NCBI RefSeq assembly: GCF_014203235.1
Contig: NZ_JACHIN010000004.1
Coordinates: forward strand, 124,001-188,000
Direction: 5' to 3'
DNA: 64,000 bases
Source: Nonomuraea endophytica
GTDB lineage: Bacteria; Actinomycetota; Actinomycetes; Streptosporangiales; Streptosporangiaceae
The position numbers and the translations under genes were made by a program. Positions 56,692 through 64,000 of this stretch are shown in pieces (positions within the stretch are counted from its first letter, which is position 1; each line of letters starts with the position of its first letter). Under the pieces are notes generated by a model, which was not told the DNA's origin, searched no databases, and saw nothing but the letters and a program-made list of their open reading frames with translations.

Positions 56692-57378
56692 TTACTGTAC
56701 GGATACCAGCGTGGCGAACCGGGTGGCCACGGTGTGCCAGATCGGCGTGGAGACGGGCTCGTCGGCGACCGCTCGCGCGTAGACCTCGTCGGGGTCGAAG
56801 CCGTCCGCCTCCCACCGCCTGATCCGCTCGGGCAGCGCCTCGGGGTGGAACTGCACGCCCCACGCCCGGTCGCCCACCCGGAAGGCCTGGTACGGGCAGC
56901 GTTCCGTGGAGGCCAGCCACGCGGCGCCCGGCGGCAGGGCGGTGACCGCGTCCACGTGGTGCTCGATCGCGGGCACCACCTCCGGCAGGCCGTGGAAGAG
57001 CGGGTCGGCCGCCGCCTCCGGGCGGATCGTCACGGGGATGCTGCCGTTCTCGGGCGCGCCCGCGTCGGCCGTCACCACCCCGCCCGCCACGTGCGCGAGC
57101 AGCTGCCCGCCCAGGCAGATCCCGAAGTACGGCACCGCCCGCTCGATCGCCTGCACCGCCAGCTTGCGGGTCTGCGCCAGCCAGGGCGCGCGGGCGTCGT
57201 CGTCGGGCAGGTAGCCGCCGCCCAGCACGACCATCGCGTCGTGCTCCAGCGTCTCGGGCAGCGCCGCGCCCTCGTGCCCGTGCACGACCTCCGGCCGCAC
57301 CCCCTGCTCGGCCAGCCAATCGCCGAACCTGCCGGGGCCGCCGCTCCGGCTGTTCTGCACGATCAGGACGTCACGCAT
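56692..57378 (-). CDS. Class I glutamine amidotransferase-like protein
   Basis: A 228-residue GATase1 protein. The nucleophile cysteine is in PYFGICLGGQLLAHVAGG near 93, and the catalytic histidine and glutamate are in WGVQFHPEALPERI near 172-174. Such stand-alone proteins (GuaA_N-like) are often peptidases or hydrolases of gamma-glutamyl compounds rather than synthase subunits. It overlaps the DUF5655 gene upstream by eight bases. Confidence 0.85.
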   Translation of the reverse strand: MRDVLIVQNSRSGGPGRFGDWLAEQGVRPEVVHGHEGAALPETLEHDAMVVLGGGYLPDDDARAPWLAQTRKLAVQAIERAVPYFGICLGGQLLAHVAGGVVTADAGAPENGSIPVTIRPEAAADPLFHGLPEVVPAIEHHVDAVTALPPGAAWLASTERCPYQAFRVGDRAWGVQFHPEALPERIRRWEADGFDPDEVYARAVADEPVSTPIWHTVATRFATLVSVQ

Positions 57379-57778
57379 CGTAAGCCTCCGCCATCCAGTC
57401 GAGAATCTGCCCGTCCACGTCCTCGGGCCGGGTGAACTTGAAGAAGTGCGCGTAGCGCCCGGAGCCCATCGCGTAGCTCCGCGCCAGCAGCGGGTGCGCG
57501 ATCGGCCGGGCGAGGGTGATCTCCACCTGCAGGCTGCGCGCCTTGGGCCGGATCTCGGCGAACTTCCTCTCCGCCTTCAGGAACACCCCGACCCCGACCG
57601 CGTCCTCGTGCAGCGGGCCGAGGGGGCCGAGCGGCTCGACGAGGCGGTCGTAGATCTCCCGGTAGGCCTCGGGCCAGGGCGCGAACACCTGGTCGACGGT
57701 GACGCCGGGCACGCAGACGTGCGACTGCCGCTCAAGTCCGAACTCACGGTCGCAGCGGGGGCAGACCCATCTGGTCAT
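57371..57778 (-). CDS. DUF5655 protein with zinc ribbon
   Basis: A 135-residue protein. The N-terminus has a zinc-binding pattern (WVCPRCDREFGLERQSHVCV), and the rest is a DUF5655 domain (EIYDRLVEPLGPLGPLHEDA, VGVFLKAERKFAEIRPKARS, LQVEITLARP). DUF5655 resembles transporter-associated or nucleic-acid-binding small folds of unknown role. It overlaps both neighbours by four and eight bases, so it is part of a three-gene operon. Confidence 0.8.
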   Translation of the reverse strand: MTRWVCPRCDREFGLERQSHVCVPGVTVDQVFAPWPEAYREIYDRLVEPLGPLGPLHEDAVGVGVFLKAERKFAEIRPKARSLQVEITLARPIAHPLLARSYAMGSGRYAHFFKFTRPEDVDGQILDWMAEAYDA

Positions 57779-58440
57779 TCGCGGTGCATCGGACGCGTGG
57801 CGTCCTCGCCGCCCGTGGGCTGCTGGGGCTGGAAGACCGAGCCCGGCTCCTGTCCGGGCGGCCGCTGGAAGGCCGACGGCTGCTGCTCCTGCGGCTGGAA
57901 GGCCGAGGGCTGGCGTTCCGGCGGCTGGAAGGCCGGGGGCTGCTGGTAGGTCTGCTCGGGTCCGGGGGCGGGCTGGTAGCCGCCCGGTCCGTACGCCGCC
58001 GTACCTCTGGCTGCGTGCGCGGGTACGGCCCGCCGGGCCCCCCGCCAGCGCGAGGGGAAGCACGACGCCACGAGCATCCCGACGCCGAGCGTCAGCAGGA
58101 TGCCGGTGTACATCAGCGTCATCAGCCCCCGGCTGAACGTGCTGGGCAGAAAGTCGGGCAGCAGCCGGACCTTGAGCGACATCTCCAGGATCGGGAACAG
58201 GCCGACGACGGTGTAGATCAGCCCGCCGATGACGGTGGCGACCGGCGAGATCCGCGAGCTGAACATGAAGGCCACCAGCACGCCCGCGCCCGCCATGATC
58301 GCGAGCCCGATCCACGGCGGCGTGAAGGTCCGCATGGCGTAGTTGAACCCGTCCAGGCCGAACGACAGCACCACGACCAGCAACGGCGCCAGCAGGAGCC
58401 CCGCCAATACTCCGAGTCCGTGCCGCGCACCGTTAGACAT
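57775..58440 (-). CDS. Membrane protein with Gln/Pro-rich repetitive tail
   Basis: A 221-residue protein. Four hydrophobic helices (GLGVLAGLLLAPLLVVVLSF, IGLAIMAGAGVLVAFMF, VATVIGGLIYTVVGLF, GLMTLMYTGILLTLGVGMLV) are followed by a cytoplasmic tail of about 80 residues with a repeated PPAFQP, QPSAFQP and QPSAFQ unit. No function is known. It is the first gene of the operon with DUF5655 and the amidotransferase, overlapping the former by four bases. Confidence 0.75.
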   Translation of the reverse strand: MSNGARHGLGVLAGLLLAPLLVVVLSFGLDGFNYAMRTFTPPWIGLAIMAGAGVLVAFMFSSRISPVATVIGGLIYTVVGLFPILEMSLKVRLLPDFLPSTFSRGLMTLMYTGILLTLGVGMLVASCFPSRWRGARRAVPAHAARGTAAYGPGGYQPAPGPEQTYQQPPAFQPPERQPSAFQPQEQQPSAFQRPPGQEPGSVFQPQQPTGGEDATRPMHRE

Positions 58441-58493
58441 GTCTGACCCCCGTTCCGGTTAGTGCCATAACCTACCCCGTTGTCCGGCGTCGG

Positions 58494-59240
58494 TCACGGG
58501 GCGGTGTAGGTGTCGTAGCCGAGCTTGGCGGCCACTGCGAGCCCGCAGGCGGCGGCGAGATAGCGCAGGCTCTGGCCGGGCAGCCGCCTGGCGATCTTGG
58601 GCCCGACCCACCCGCCCAGCAGGAACCCGGCGGCCAGCGGGCCCACCGCGACCCAGTCCACCGGCCCGAACACCGCGAACCCGAGCGCCGCCACCGCGTT
58701 CGCCAGCCCGGTCAGCACGTTCTTCACCGCGTTGACCTTGGCCACGGGATGGTCGAGCACGGCGGAGAGGACCGCGAGCATGAGGATCCCGCCCGCCGCC
58801 CCGAAGTAACCGACGTAGACGGCGACGGCGTACATGGCCAGCTTCGCCATCACGCCGTGCTCGTGCAGCCTGCCCGCGGTGGGCGGGCGGACCAGCACCA
58901 GCGAGGCGCCGGCGATGAGCCACGGCATGATCAGCTCGAACGTCCTGGCCGGGGTGACGAGCAGCAGGGCCGCCCCGGACGCGCCGCCCAGCGCCGTCAG
59001 CCAGCCCAGCCGCAGCACCCTGGCGCCCTCGCCGCGCAGCTCCGGACGGGAGCCGGCGGCGGCGCCGACGCCGGTGAAGAGCAGGGCCACGGTGTTGGTG
59101 ACGTTGGCGGTCAGCGGCGGCAGGCCGAAGGCGAGCAGGGCCGGGTAGGAAACGACCGAGGCGAGGCTGACGACGGTGCTGACGATTCCGGCGGCGATCC
59201 CCACCCCGAGCAGTCCCAGCACCTCGATCACCCCCGACAT
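58494..59240 (-). CDS. TauE/SafE-family sulfite/organosulfonate exporter-like protein
   Basis: A 248-residue integral membrane protein with about eight helices. The first half has LLGVGIAAGIVSTVVSLASV, YPALLAFGLPPLTANVTNTV, and the second half contains VYVGYFGAAGGILMLAVLSA and KVNAVKNVLTGLANAVAALG, the two halves of the TauE/SafE fold. It could move sulfite or another small anion. Confidence 0.85.
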   Translation of the reverse strand: MSGVIEVLGLLGVGIAAGIVSTVVSLASVVSYPALLAFGLPPLTANVTNTVALLFTGVGAAAGSRPELRGEGARVLRLGWLTALGGASGAALLLVTPARTFELIMPWLIAGASLVLVRPPTAGRLHEHGVMAKLAMYAVAVYVGYFGAAGGILMLAVLSAVLDHPVAKVNAVKNVLTGLANAVAALGFAVFGPVDWVAVGPLAAGFLLGGWVGPKIARRLPGQSLRYLAAACGLAVAAKLGYDTYTAP

Positions 59241-59276
59241 GCTAGGAGGTGGCCTTCGGCCCGCCCGCGCCGGGGG

Positions 59277-60578
59277 TCAGGCGGTGAAGCCGGGGATCCA
59301 GCGTTCGGCCTCCGCCCGGAAGGGCGCGGTGGCCTCCAACTGGCTCAGCAGGCCGTATCCGGCGGTCAGCACGCGGAAGCTCATCACGTAGTCGGGCGGC
59401 ACGTTGAGCGTGCGGAAGATGCTGGTGCCGTCGCCCAGCATGTACAGGCCGCGCTCGCGCATCCAGTCGCGGGTGAAGGTGAACGACTCGGCGGCGATCG
59501 GCTCGGCGTACGGGCGGACGAAGGAACCCAGCGCCTCCAGGTCGATCTCGACGCCGTCGCGGATGACGCCCTCCTCGCGGAAGACCCGGGCCACGCCTTC
59601 GACGTCGTCGGCGGCGCCGTACCTGAGCATGGGCCCCACGGCGGGCGGGTGGCCGTCGGGGTAGGCCTTCACGGCGCCGAAGTCGAGGACCCCGAGGCGT
59701 CCGTCGGGGGTGACGCGGAAGTTGCCGGGGTGCGGGTCGCCGTGCAGGTAGCCGCAGCGGACGGGCGAGGAGAAGGAGAAGCGGACCAGGCGCAGCGCGG
59801 CGGCGTCGCGGACCTCCTGCGGGCCGTCGGCGATGACCCGGGCGAGCGGGGTGCCGTCGAGCCACTCGGTGACGATCACGTGCTCCGAGGCGGCCACGAC
59901 GGGCGGGACGGCGATGTCGGGATCGTCGGCGTACTCGGTGGCGAAGGCGTGCCAGGCCTCGGCCTCCTTGCCGTAGTCGAGTTCCTCGGCCACGCGTTCC
60001 TGGAGCTCCTGGACGAACGAGCGCACGTCGAGGCCGGGCAGCAGCACGCCGAAGAGCTTCGCGACCCGGCCGAGCTGCTTGAGGTCGCCGCGCAGGGCCT
60101 TGGCCGCGCCGGGGTACTGGACCTTGACGGCCACGGGCCGGCCGTCCGACCACAGGGCGCGGTGCACCTGGCCGATGGAGGCGCTGGCGGCTGGGGCGTC
60201 GTCGAAGGCGGCGAAGTGCGCGCGCCAGTCGTCGCCGAAGTCCTCGGCCAGGACCTTGTGCACGGTGGCCGCGGGCATGGGCGGCGCGGAGTCCTGCAGC
60301 TTGGTGAGCGCGGCCCGGTAGGGGCCGATGACGGCGGGCGGCAGCGCGGACTCCAGCACCGACAGGAGCTGCCCGATCTTCATGGCGCCGCCCTTGAGCT
60401 CGCCGAGCACCTTGAACAGCTGCTCGGCGGTGCGCGTCTGCACCTCAGCCGCGATGAGCTCGGCCGGTCTGCCGAGCGCGCGCTTGCCGAGACCGAGCGC
60501 GGTGCGGCCCGCGTATCCGAGAGGAAGGGCGGCGAGCTTCGCCGTCCGGGCCACCGCCGACTGCGGAAGATCAGACAT
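59277..60578 (-). CDS. AarF/ABC1/UbiB kinase-like protein
   Basis: A 433-residue ABC1 atypical kinase: LFKVLGELKGGAMKIGQLLS (the family's KxGQ motif), ASIGQVHRALWSDGRPVAVK, VQYPGAAKALRGDLK, GYLHGDPHPGNFRV and GVLDFGAVKAYP as the catalytic and metal loops. These proteins act in isoprenoid-lipid metabolism. A TTG at 60605 is a less likely start. Confidence 0.87.
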   Translation of the reverse strand: MSDLPQSAVARTAKLAALPLGYAGRTALGLGKRALGRPAELIAAEVQTRTAEQLFKVLGELKGGAMKIGQLLSVLESALPPAVIGPYRAALTKLQDSAPPMPAATVHKVLAEDFGDDWRAHFAAFDDAPAASASIGQVHRALWSDGRPVAVKVQYPGAAKALRGDLKQLGRVAKLFGVLLPGLDVRSFVQELQERVAEELDYGKEAEAWHAFATEYADDPDIAVPPVVAASEHVIVTEWLDGTPLARVIADGPQEVRDAAALRLVRFSFSSPVRCGYLHGDPHPGNFRVTPDGRLGVLDFGAVKAYPDGHPPAVGPMLRYGAADDVEGVARVFREEGVIRDGVEIDLEALGSFVRPYAEPIAAESFTFTRDWMRERGLYMLGDGTSIFRTLNVPPDYVMSFRVLTAGYGLLSQLEATAPFRAEAERWIPGFTA

Positions 60579-60649
60579 GTCCTTATCTTTTGGACTCAAT
60601 GCCAATAAGGCAACGTGACAGTCGCCACATCGGATGCAACCCTCAATGC

Positions 60650-63382
60650 ATGGAGGAATTGATCACGGCATTGACCGAGGGAAACAGCGGTCTCATCGCG
60701 GTCGTGCCGGAGATCGACGGCCTGGAGGGCGCCGGTGTCACCACCGCCGCCACGACGGCCTGCGAAGATCCCCGCGTACGCGCCCGCTTCCCCGGCGGCA
60801 TCGCCTGGCTGACCGTGGGCGCCGACCCCCGCCAGTCGCTCGGCGACCAGCTGCTGGAGCGGGCGCTGGAGGTCAGCGGCGGCGCCGACCCGGCCGACTG
60901 GATCGAGGTCCTGCTGACCGCCGACGAGCTGACCGCCGCGCCGGGCGACGGGCTGGTCGTGCTGGACGGCGTGCGTTCGCCGCACGTGTCGATGCTCGCG
61001 ATGATCGTCGCGCACCGCGCGAGCGTCCTGGTCACCGCGCGCACCGCCCGCGGCCTGCCCGACAGCGCGACGGTCGTGCGGCTTCCGGTGCGGCGCTGGC
61101 CGCTCCTCGACCGGCTCGCCGCGGCGCTCAAGACCCGCCCCGCCCGCGAACCCGACCTGCGCGAGCCCGCCTCCCGCGAGAGCGCGGTCCACGAACTGCT
61201 CGACGCCGGGCTGGTGCGGGCCGAGCTGCCCGACAGCGTCGCCCGCCTGCTGGAGCTGGGGGCGTTCGCCACCGACCGCAACATCCCGACCGGCCTGGCC
61301 CGCCTGCTGTGGGCGCGTACCGCGGAGCTCAGCCCGATCGAGTCGGACCTGACGCTGGCCGGGCTGAGCGCGCTCGGCCTGCTCGCCGAGGCCCCCGACC
61401 GCGAGGTGCTGCTCGTGCCCGACGTGGTGCGCGGCTACCTGCGCGCCGCCCTCGGCCGTGACGGGCTGCGCCGCGTCAACCGGGCCCTGGTCGAGGCCAT
61501 CGACCGGGGCGCCGACGGCGAGGCCTCCCACGAGGACATCGCCTACGTGCTCGCCCGGCTGCCCGGCCACCTCCGGCAGGCCGGCATGAACGTGGCCGAG
61601 CTGGTCTGCGACGGCGGCTGGATCGCGACCAAGCTGCAGAGCTTCGGCGTGGCCGCCGTCGAACAGGATCTGGAGCTGGCCGCCACGCCGCTGGCGCAGC
61701 GGCTGCGCCGTACGCTGGCGCAGAGCGCGCTGGTGCTGGCCAGGACCGAGCACGCCGCGCCCGCCGCGCCCACGGCGGCGGCCACCCTCGCGGGGCGGCT
61801 GTTCGCGGTGCCGGCGACCGCGCGGGAGATCGCCGCGCTGCTCGGCGGCTCGGGTTCGCCGTGGCTGGAGTGCCTGTGGGCGCCCCCGGACCTGCCGCCG
61901 CCCGCGCTGCGCCGGATCATGGGCGCGCGCGGTGAGGAGCGTTACGGCGTGGCGATCAGCCCCGGCGGCGACTGGCTCGTCACCGCCGACGAGATCTGCA
62001 CCGCGACCCTGTGGAACCTGGACGGCACCGTCCGCACGGTGCTGACCGGCCACGAGGACGACGTCACCTGCGTGGCCGTCGCCCCCGACGGCGAGTGGCT
62101 GGCCACCGGCAGCGACGACGGCACCGTGCGCTTATGGTCGCCGGACGGCGCCCAGCGCCACGTGCTCGAAGGCCACGACGACCCGGTCAGGCACGTGGTG
62201 ATCGCGCCGGACGGCTCCTGGCTGGTCTCGTGCGCCGAGGACCTGATCGCGTGGGCGCCGGACGGCCGCCTGCTGTGGCGGGCGGCGGCCGAGGACGGGC
62301 CCGCGCCCGTGATCACCCCCGACAGCGGCACACTCACCCACCGCGAGCACGCCTGGACCCGCGACGGCCTGCCCTCGGCCACCGACACTCCCCCGCCCCC
62401 CGACCCGCTGGCCGAGGTGAAGGCCGCCGAGCACTTCGACCGGCTCGGCGTCACCGGCGTCGCCTTCGCCCCCGACCGCAGCTGGCTGGCCAGCGTCAGC
62501 CTGGACGGCAGCATCCGCCTGTGGGACGCCGCCCCGAGCCTGCCCGCGCCCGACGAGCACCTGCGCCGCCGCCCGTTGCGCGCGATCGCCGCCGTGGCCG
62601 ACGGCAGCGGCCTGGTCACCGCGGGCGGCGGCCCCGGCCTGACGCTCTGGGACGAGGAGGGCAGCGCGCGGCACACGCTGCACGAGCAGGTCACGTTCAC
62701 CGCGGTGGCGAGCTCCGACGACGGCGCCCTGCTCGCCGCGACCGACGACGAGGGCCTGCTGTGGCTGCTGGACCGCCACGGCGACCCCCTCCATCGTGTA
62801 CGGCTGCGCGGCCCCGGCCGCTCCGTCGCCCTGGCGCCGGACGGTTCCTGGCTGGCCACCGCCGCGCGGGACGCGGTGCAGTTCTGGCGGCCCGACGGAC
62901 AGCTGATCGCCGAGACCGCGATGAAGGAACCCGGTTACCTGGCCATGGCGCCGGGCGGCGCGTGGGTGGCGGCGGGCGGCGAGTCCGTGCTGCTGCTCGA
63001 CCCGTCCGGCCGGCGGATCGCGCCCGTGCTGACCCCGAGCTCCCTGGTGACCGGCCTGGCCGTCGCGCCCGGCGGCGCCTGGGTGGCCGCCTCCTCCACC
63101 AACGGCGCCATCCGGCGCTGGGACCGCACCGGCCGCCTGCGCGACGAGCTGGAGGAGCAGACCGCGGCGGTGGGGCTGGCGGCGGGGCCGTTCGGGTCCT
63201 GGCTGGCCACGGCGACCGAGGACGCGGCCGTGCGGGTGTGGGACGTGCGCGCCGGCCGGTGCGTGGCCGCCATCCACCTCGACGCCGAGCTGACCGGGTG
63301 CGCGTGGACGCCGGGCGGCACCCGCCTGTACGCGGTGGGCCAGGCGGGTCTGTACGGCTTCCGCCTCCACCTGCCCCGCTAG
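60650..63382 (+). CDS. STAND-like protein with WD40 propeller and degenerate P-loop
   Basis: About 910 residues. The first 300 resemble the nucleotide-binding and winged-helix parts of NB-ARC proteins, but the Walker A region reads GLEGAGVTTA (residues 24-33) with the lysine replaced by valine, and Walker B reads LVVLDGVRSPH with its second acid missing. From about 425 on there are two runs of WD40 blades (TGHEDDVTCVAVAPDGEWLA, VTGVAFAPDRSWLASVSLDG, GLAAGPFGSWLATATEDAAV) forming one or two propellers. It should act as a non-hydrolysing scaffold or sensor. It is divergent from AarF. The start is uncertain (no clear ribosome site). Confidence 0.78.
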   Translation: MEELITALTEGNSGLIAVVPEIDGLEGAGVTTAATTACEDPRVRARFPGGIAWLTVGADPRQSLGDQLLERALEVSGGADPADWIEVLLTADELTAAPGDGLVVLDGVRSPHVSMLAMIVAHRASVLVTARTARGLPDSATVVRLPVRRWPLLDRLAAALKTRPAREPDLREPASRESAVHELLDAGLVRAELPDSVARLLELGAFATDRNIPTGLARLLWARTAELSPIESDLTLAGLSALGLLAEAPDREVLLVPDVVRGYLRAALGRDGLRRVNRALVEAIDRGADGEASHEDIAYVLARLPGHLRQAGMNVAELVCDGGWIATKLQSFGVAAVEQDLELAATPLAQRLRRTLAQSALVLARTEHAAPAAPTAAATLAGRLFAVPATAREIAALLGGSGSPWLECLWAPPDLPPPALRRIMGARGEERYGVAISPGGDWLVTADEICTATLWNLDGTVRTVLTGHEDDVTCVAVAPDGEWLATGSDDGTVRLWSPDGAQRHVLEGHDDPVRHVVIAPDGSWLVSCAEDLIAWAPDGRLLWRAAAEDGPAPVITPDSGTLTHREHAWTRDGLPSATDTPPPPDPLAEVKAAEHFDRLGVTGVAFAPDRSWLASVSLDGSIRLWDAAPSLPAPDEHLRRRPLRAIAAVADGSGLVTAGGGPGLTLWDEEGSARHTLHEQVTFTAVASSDDGALLAATDDEGLLWLLDRHGDPLHRVRLRGPGRSVALAPDGSWLATAARDAVQFWRPDGQLIAETAMKEPGYLAMAPGGAWVAAGGESVLLLDPSGRRIAPVLTPSSLVTGLAVAPGGAWVAASSTNGAIRRWDRTGRLRDELEEQTAAVGLAAGPFGSWLATATEDAAVRVWDVRAGRCVAAIHLDAELTGCAWTPGGTRLYAVGQAGLYGFRLHLPR

Positions 63383-63858
63383 GACCCTGGGAGCAGGTGG
63401 TCGACGGTGACGTGGTGATTTTCGGTCAGCCGCCGGGCGATCAGCGAGCGGTGGCAGGCCCCGGCGTCGCGTTCGACGCAGAGCAGCGCCGCCGTGCCGT
63501 CGCCCGGCAGTTCCGCCACGATCGGCGTGAGGTCGGCGCGGTCGAGGATCTCGCTGGTGTAGCGGCGGGTGTACTCGGCGGCCAGTTCGCGGCGCGAGCG
63601 CTTGCCGACCCCCTGGCGGTCGTCCTCGGCGTACTGGAGGTGGCGCAGCTCGGTGGTCGGCGCGAGCTCACGGTGGTGCGCGTAGGCGATCCGGGCTTCG
63701 GCGAGCGCCGCCTGCAGGCGCTGGGAGTTGGCCCAGGCGTACTCGGGTCCGCGGACGCCGCGCCGCTGGCGTACGTCGAGCAGCAGGCGGACGTCGGCCT
63801 GCCGCAGCCGTCGCAGGAAGGACTCGGCGTCGAAGCCGTAGACGCCGACTGTCACCAT
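63379..63858 (-). CDS. DUF488 family protein
   Basis: A 159-residue DUF488 protein: TVGVYGFDAESFLRRLRQAD, VRLLLDVRQRRGVRGPEYAW, ANSQRLQAALAEARIAYAHH, then ALLCVERDAGACHRSLIARR. The final CVE-x4-CHR block with two cysteines is the family's active-site-like motif. Function unknown, possibly a thiol-dependent or nucleic-acid-related enzyme. Its stop overlaps the WD40 gene stop by four bases. Confidence 0.82.
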   Translation of the reverse strand: MVTVGVYGFDAESFLRRLRQADVRLLLDVRQRRGVRGPEYAWANSQRLQAALAEARIAYAHHRELAPTTELRHLQYAEDDRQGVGKRSRRELAAEYTRRYTSEILDRADLTPIVAELPGDGTAALLCVERDAGACHRSLIARRLTENHHVTVDHLLPGS

Positions 63859-63895
63859 TCTGAGCACCGGGAGATCACCCGCCTTCCTGTTCCTG

Positions 63896-63929
63896 GCGCC
63901 GCTTCCGGCAGCGCTGCCGGAAGCGGCGC
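63896..63929. terminator. 34-bp perfect palindrome
   Basis: GCGCCGCTTCCGGCAGC is followed directly by its own inverted copy with no loop. It lies between the RidA-type gene and the DUF488 gene, both on the minus strand, and could end the former's transcript or act as an operator. There is no T run. Confidence 0.55.
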
Positions 63930-63935
63930 ACCACA

Positions 63936-64000
63936 TCACGCGACGGCTGTCCCCTCAAGCTCCACCATCAGGTCGGGGATGGCCAGCCTGGTCACCCCGA
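63936..64000 (-). CDS. RidA-like protein, C-terminal fragment
   Basis: Only the last 20 codons are inside the window: VTRLAIPDLMVELEGTAVA and the stop at 63936-63938. The pattern matches the C-terminal strand of the YjgF/RidA family (VEVEAT-like end). RidA proteins hydrolyse reactive enamine/imine intermediates. The gene enters from the right edge. Confidence 0.55.
   Translation of the reverse strand, partial: GVTRLAIPDLMVELEGTAVA

Noticed and set aside
58749..60608. A 619-codon plus-strand frame opposite TauE and AarF.
   Set aside because: It has no domain, and both minus-strand genes show full conserved motifs.

Overview
The window is high-GC DNA from a sporulating, filamentous actinobacterium. 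The main evidence is an SsgA/SsgB-family cell-division regulator, frequent GTG/TTG starts, a Ser/Thr kinase with an extracytoplasmic sensor, many TetR/LysR/ArsR/MerR/ROK/AraC regulators, and a CE1758/CE1759-type flavin enzyme pair. The overall gene content suggests a Streptosporangiales-like organism, but that placement is inference.

Layout. (1) 1-4745: chromosomal housekeeping and secreted genes (HAD fragment, DUF4031, DinB-like protein, HD phosphohydrolase, FMN-dependent alpha-hydroxy-acid oxidase, lamin-tail-like secreted protein, zinc-ribbon protein, SsgB). (2) 4746-14757: a tRNA-Val(CAC) gene whose last 45 bp are repeated at 14713-14757. Between the repeats lies a 9.9-kb integrative element (AICE/actinobacterial ICE type). 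It has a tyrosine integrase, an Arc-like 50-aa regulator, an excisionase-like protein, an FtsK/TraB translocase, a row of small transfer-type proteins, structured DNA and TGAGAT boxes, an XRE-TPR regulator, CutA, and a HEPN-like cargo gene. No recognisable Rep gene is present. (3) 14758-15800: debris of an older element, including the decayed C-terminus of a second integrase behind the right repeat. (4) 15793-25500: TetR/monooxygenase and TetR/SDR pairs with clear palindromic operators, several small secreted proteins, and many broken genes (aldo/keto reductase, RTX duplicate, MFS transporter); this is an accessory, decaying region. (5) 25481-37300: copper-type DUF305/LVIVD pair, Ser/Thr kinase, PABA synthesis (pabB-pabC), LysR divergent from a dehydrogenase-Rid fusion, a tandem hairpin array, hutH with an ArsR gene, and a CGNR regulator. 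(6) 37357-37604: tRNA cluster Gly-Cys-Val. (7) 37722-48927: CDF exporter, SRPBCC, MerR with reductase and MFS, sulfotransferase and sulfatase sharing an upstream motif, AraC with a PhyH dioxygenase, beta-propeller phytase. (8) 47788-53070: ROK regulator divergent from a polar amino-acid ABC transporter plus asparaginase operon. (9) 53081-64000: PHP phosphatase, CE1758/CE1759 flavin pair, GDSL lipase, a glutamine amidotransferase/DUF5655/membrane-protein operon, TauE, AarF kinase, a large degenerate-NTPase WD40 protein, DUF488 and a RidA fragment.

Most coherent units: the integrative element; the asparagine import and hydrolysis operon; PABA synthesis; the sulfotransferase/sulfatase pair; and the TetR-controlled redox pairs. 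The least ordinary items are the dehydrogenase-Rid fusion, the HEPN-bearing cargo of the element, the fossil integrase behind the right att repeat, the STAND-like WD40 protein that has lost its P-loop lysine, and the hairpin array at 33481-33600. All assignments were made by reading motifs; no database search was run.
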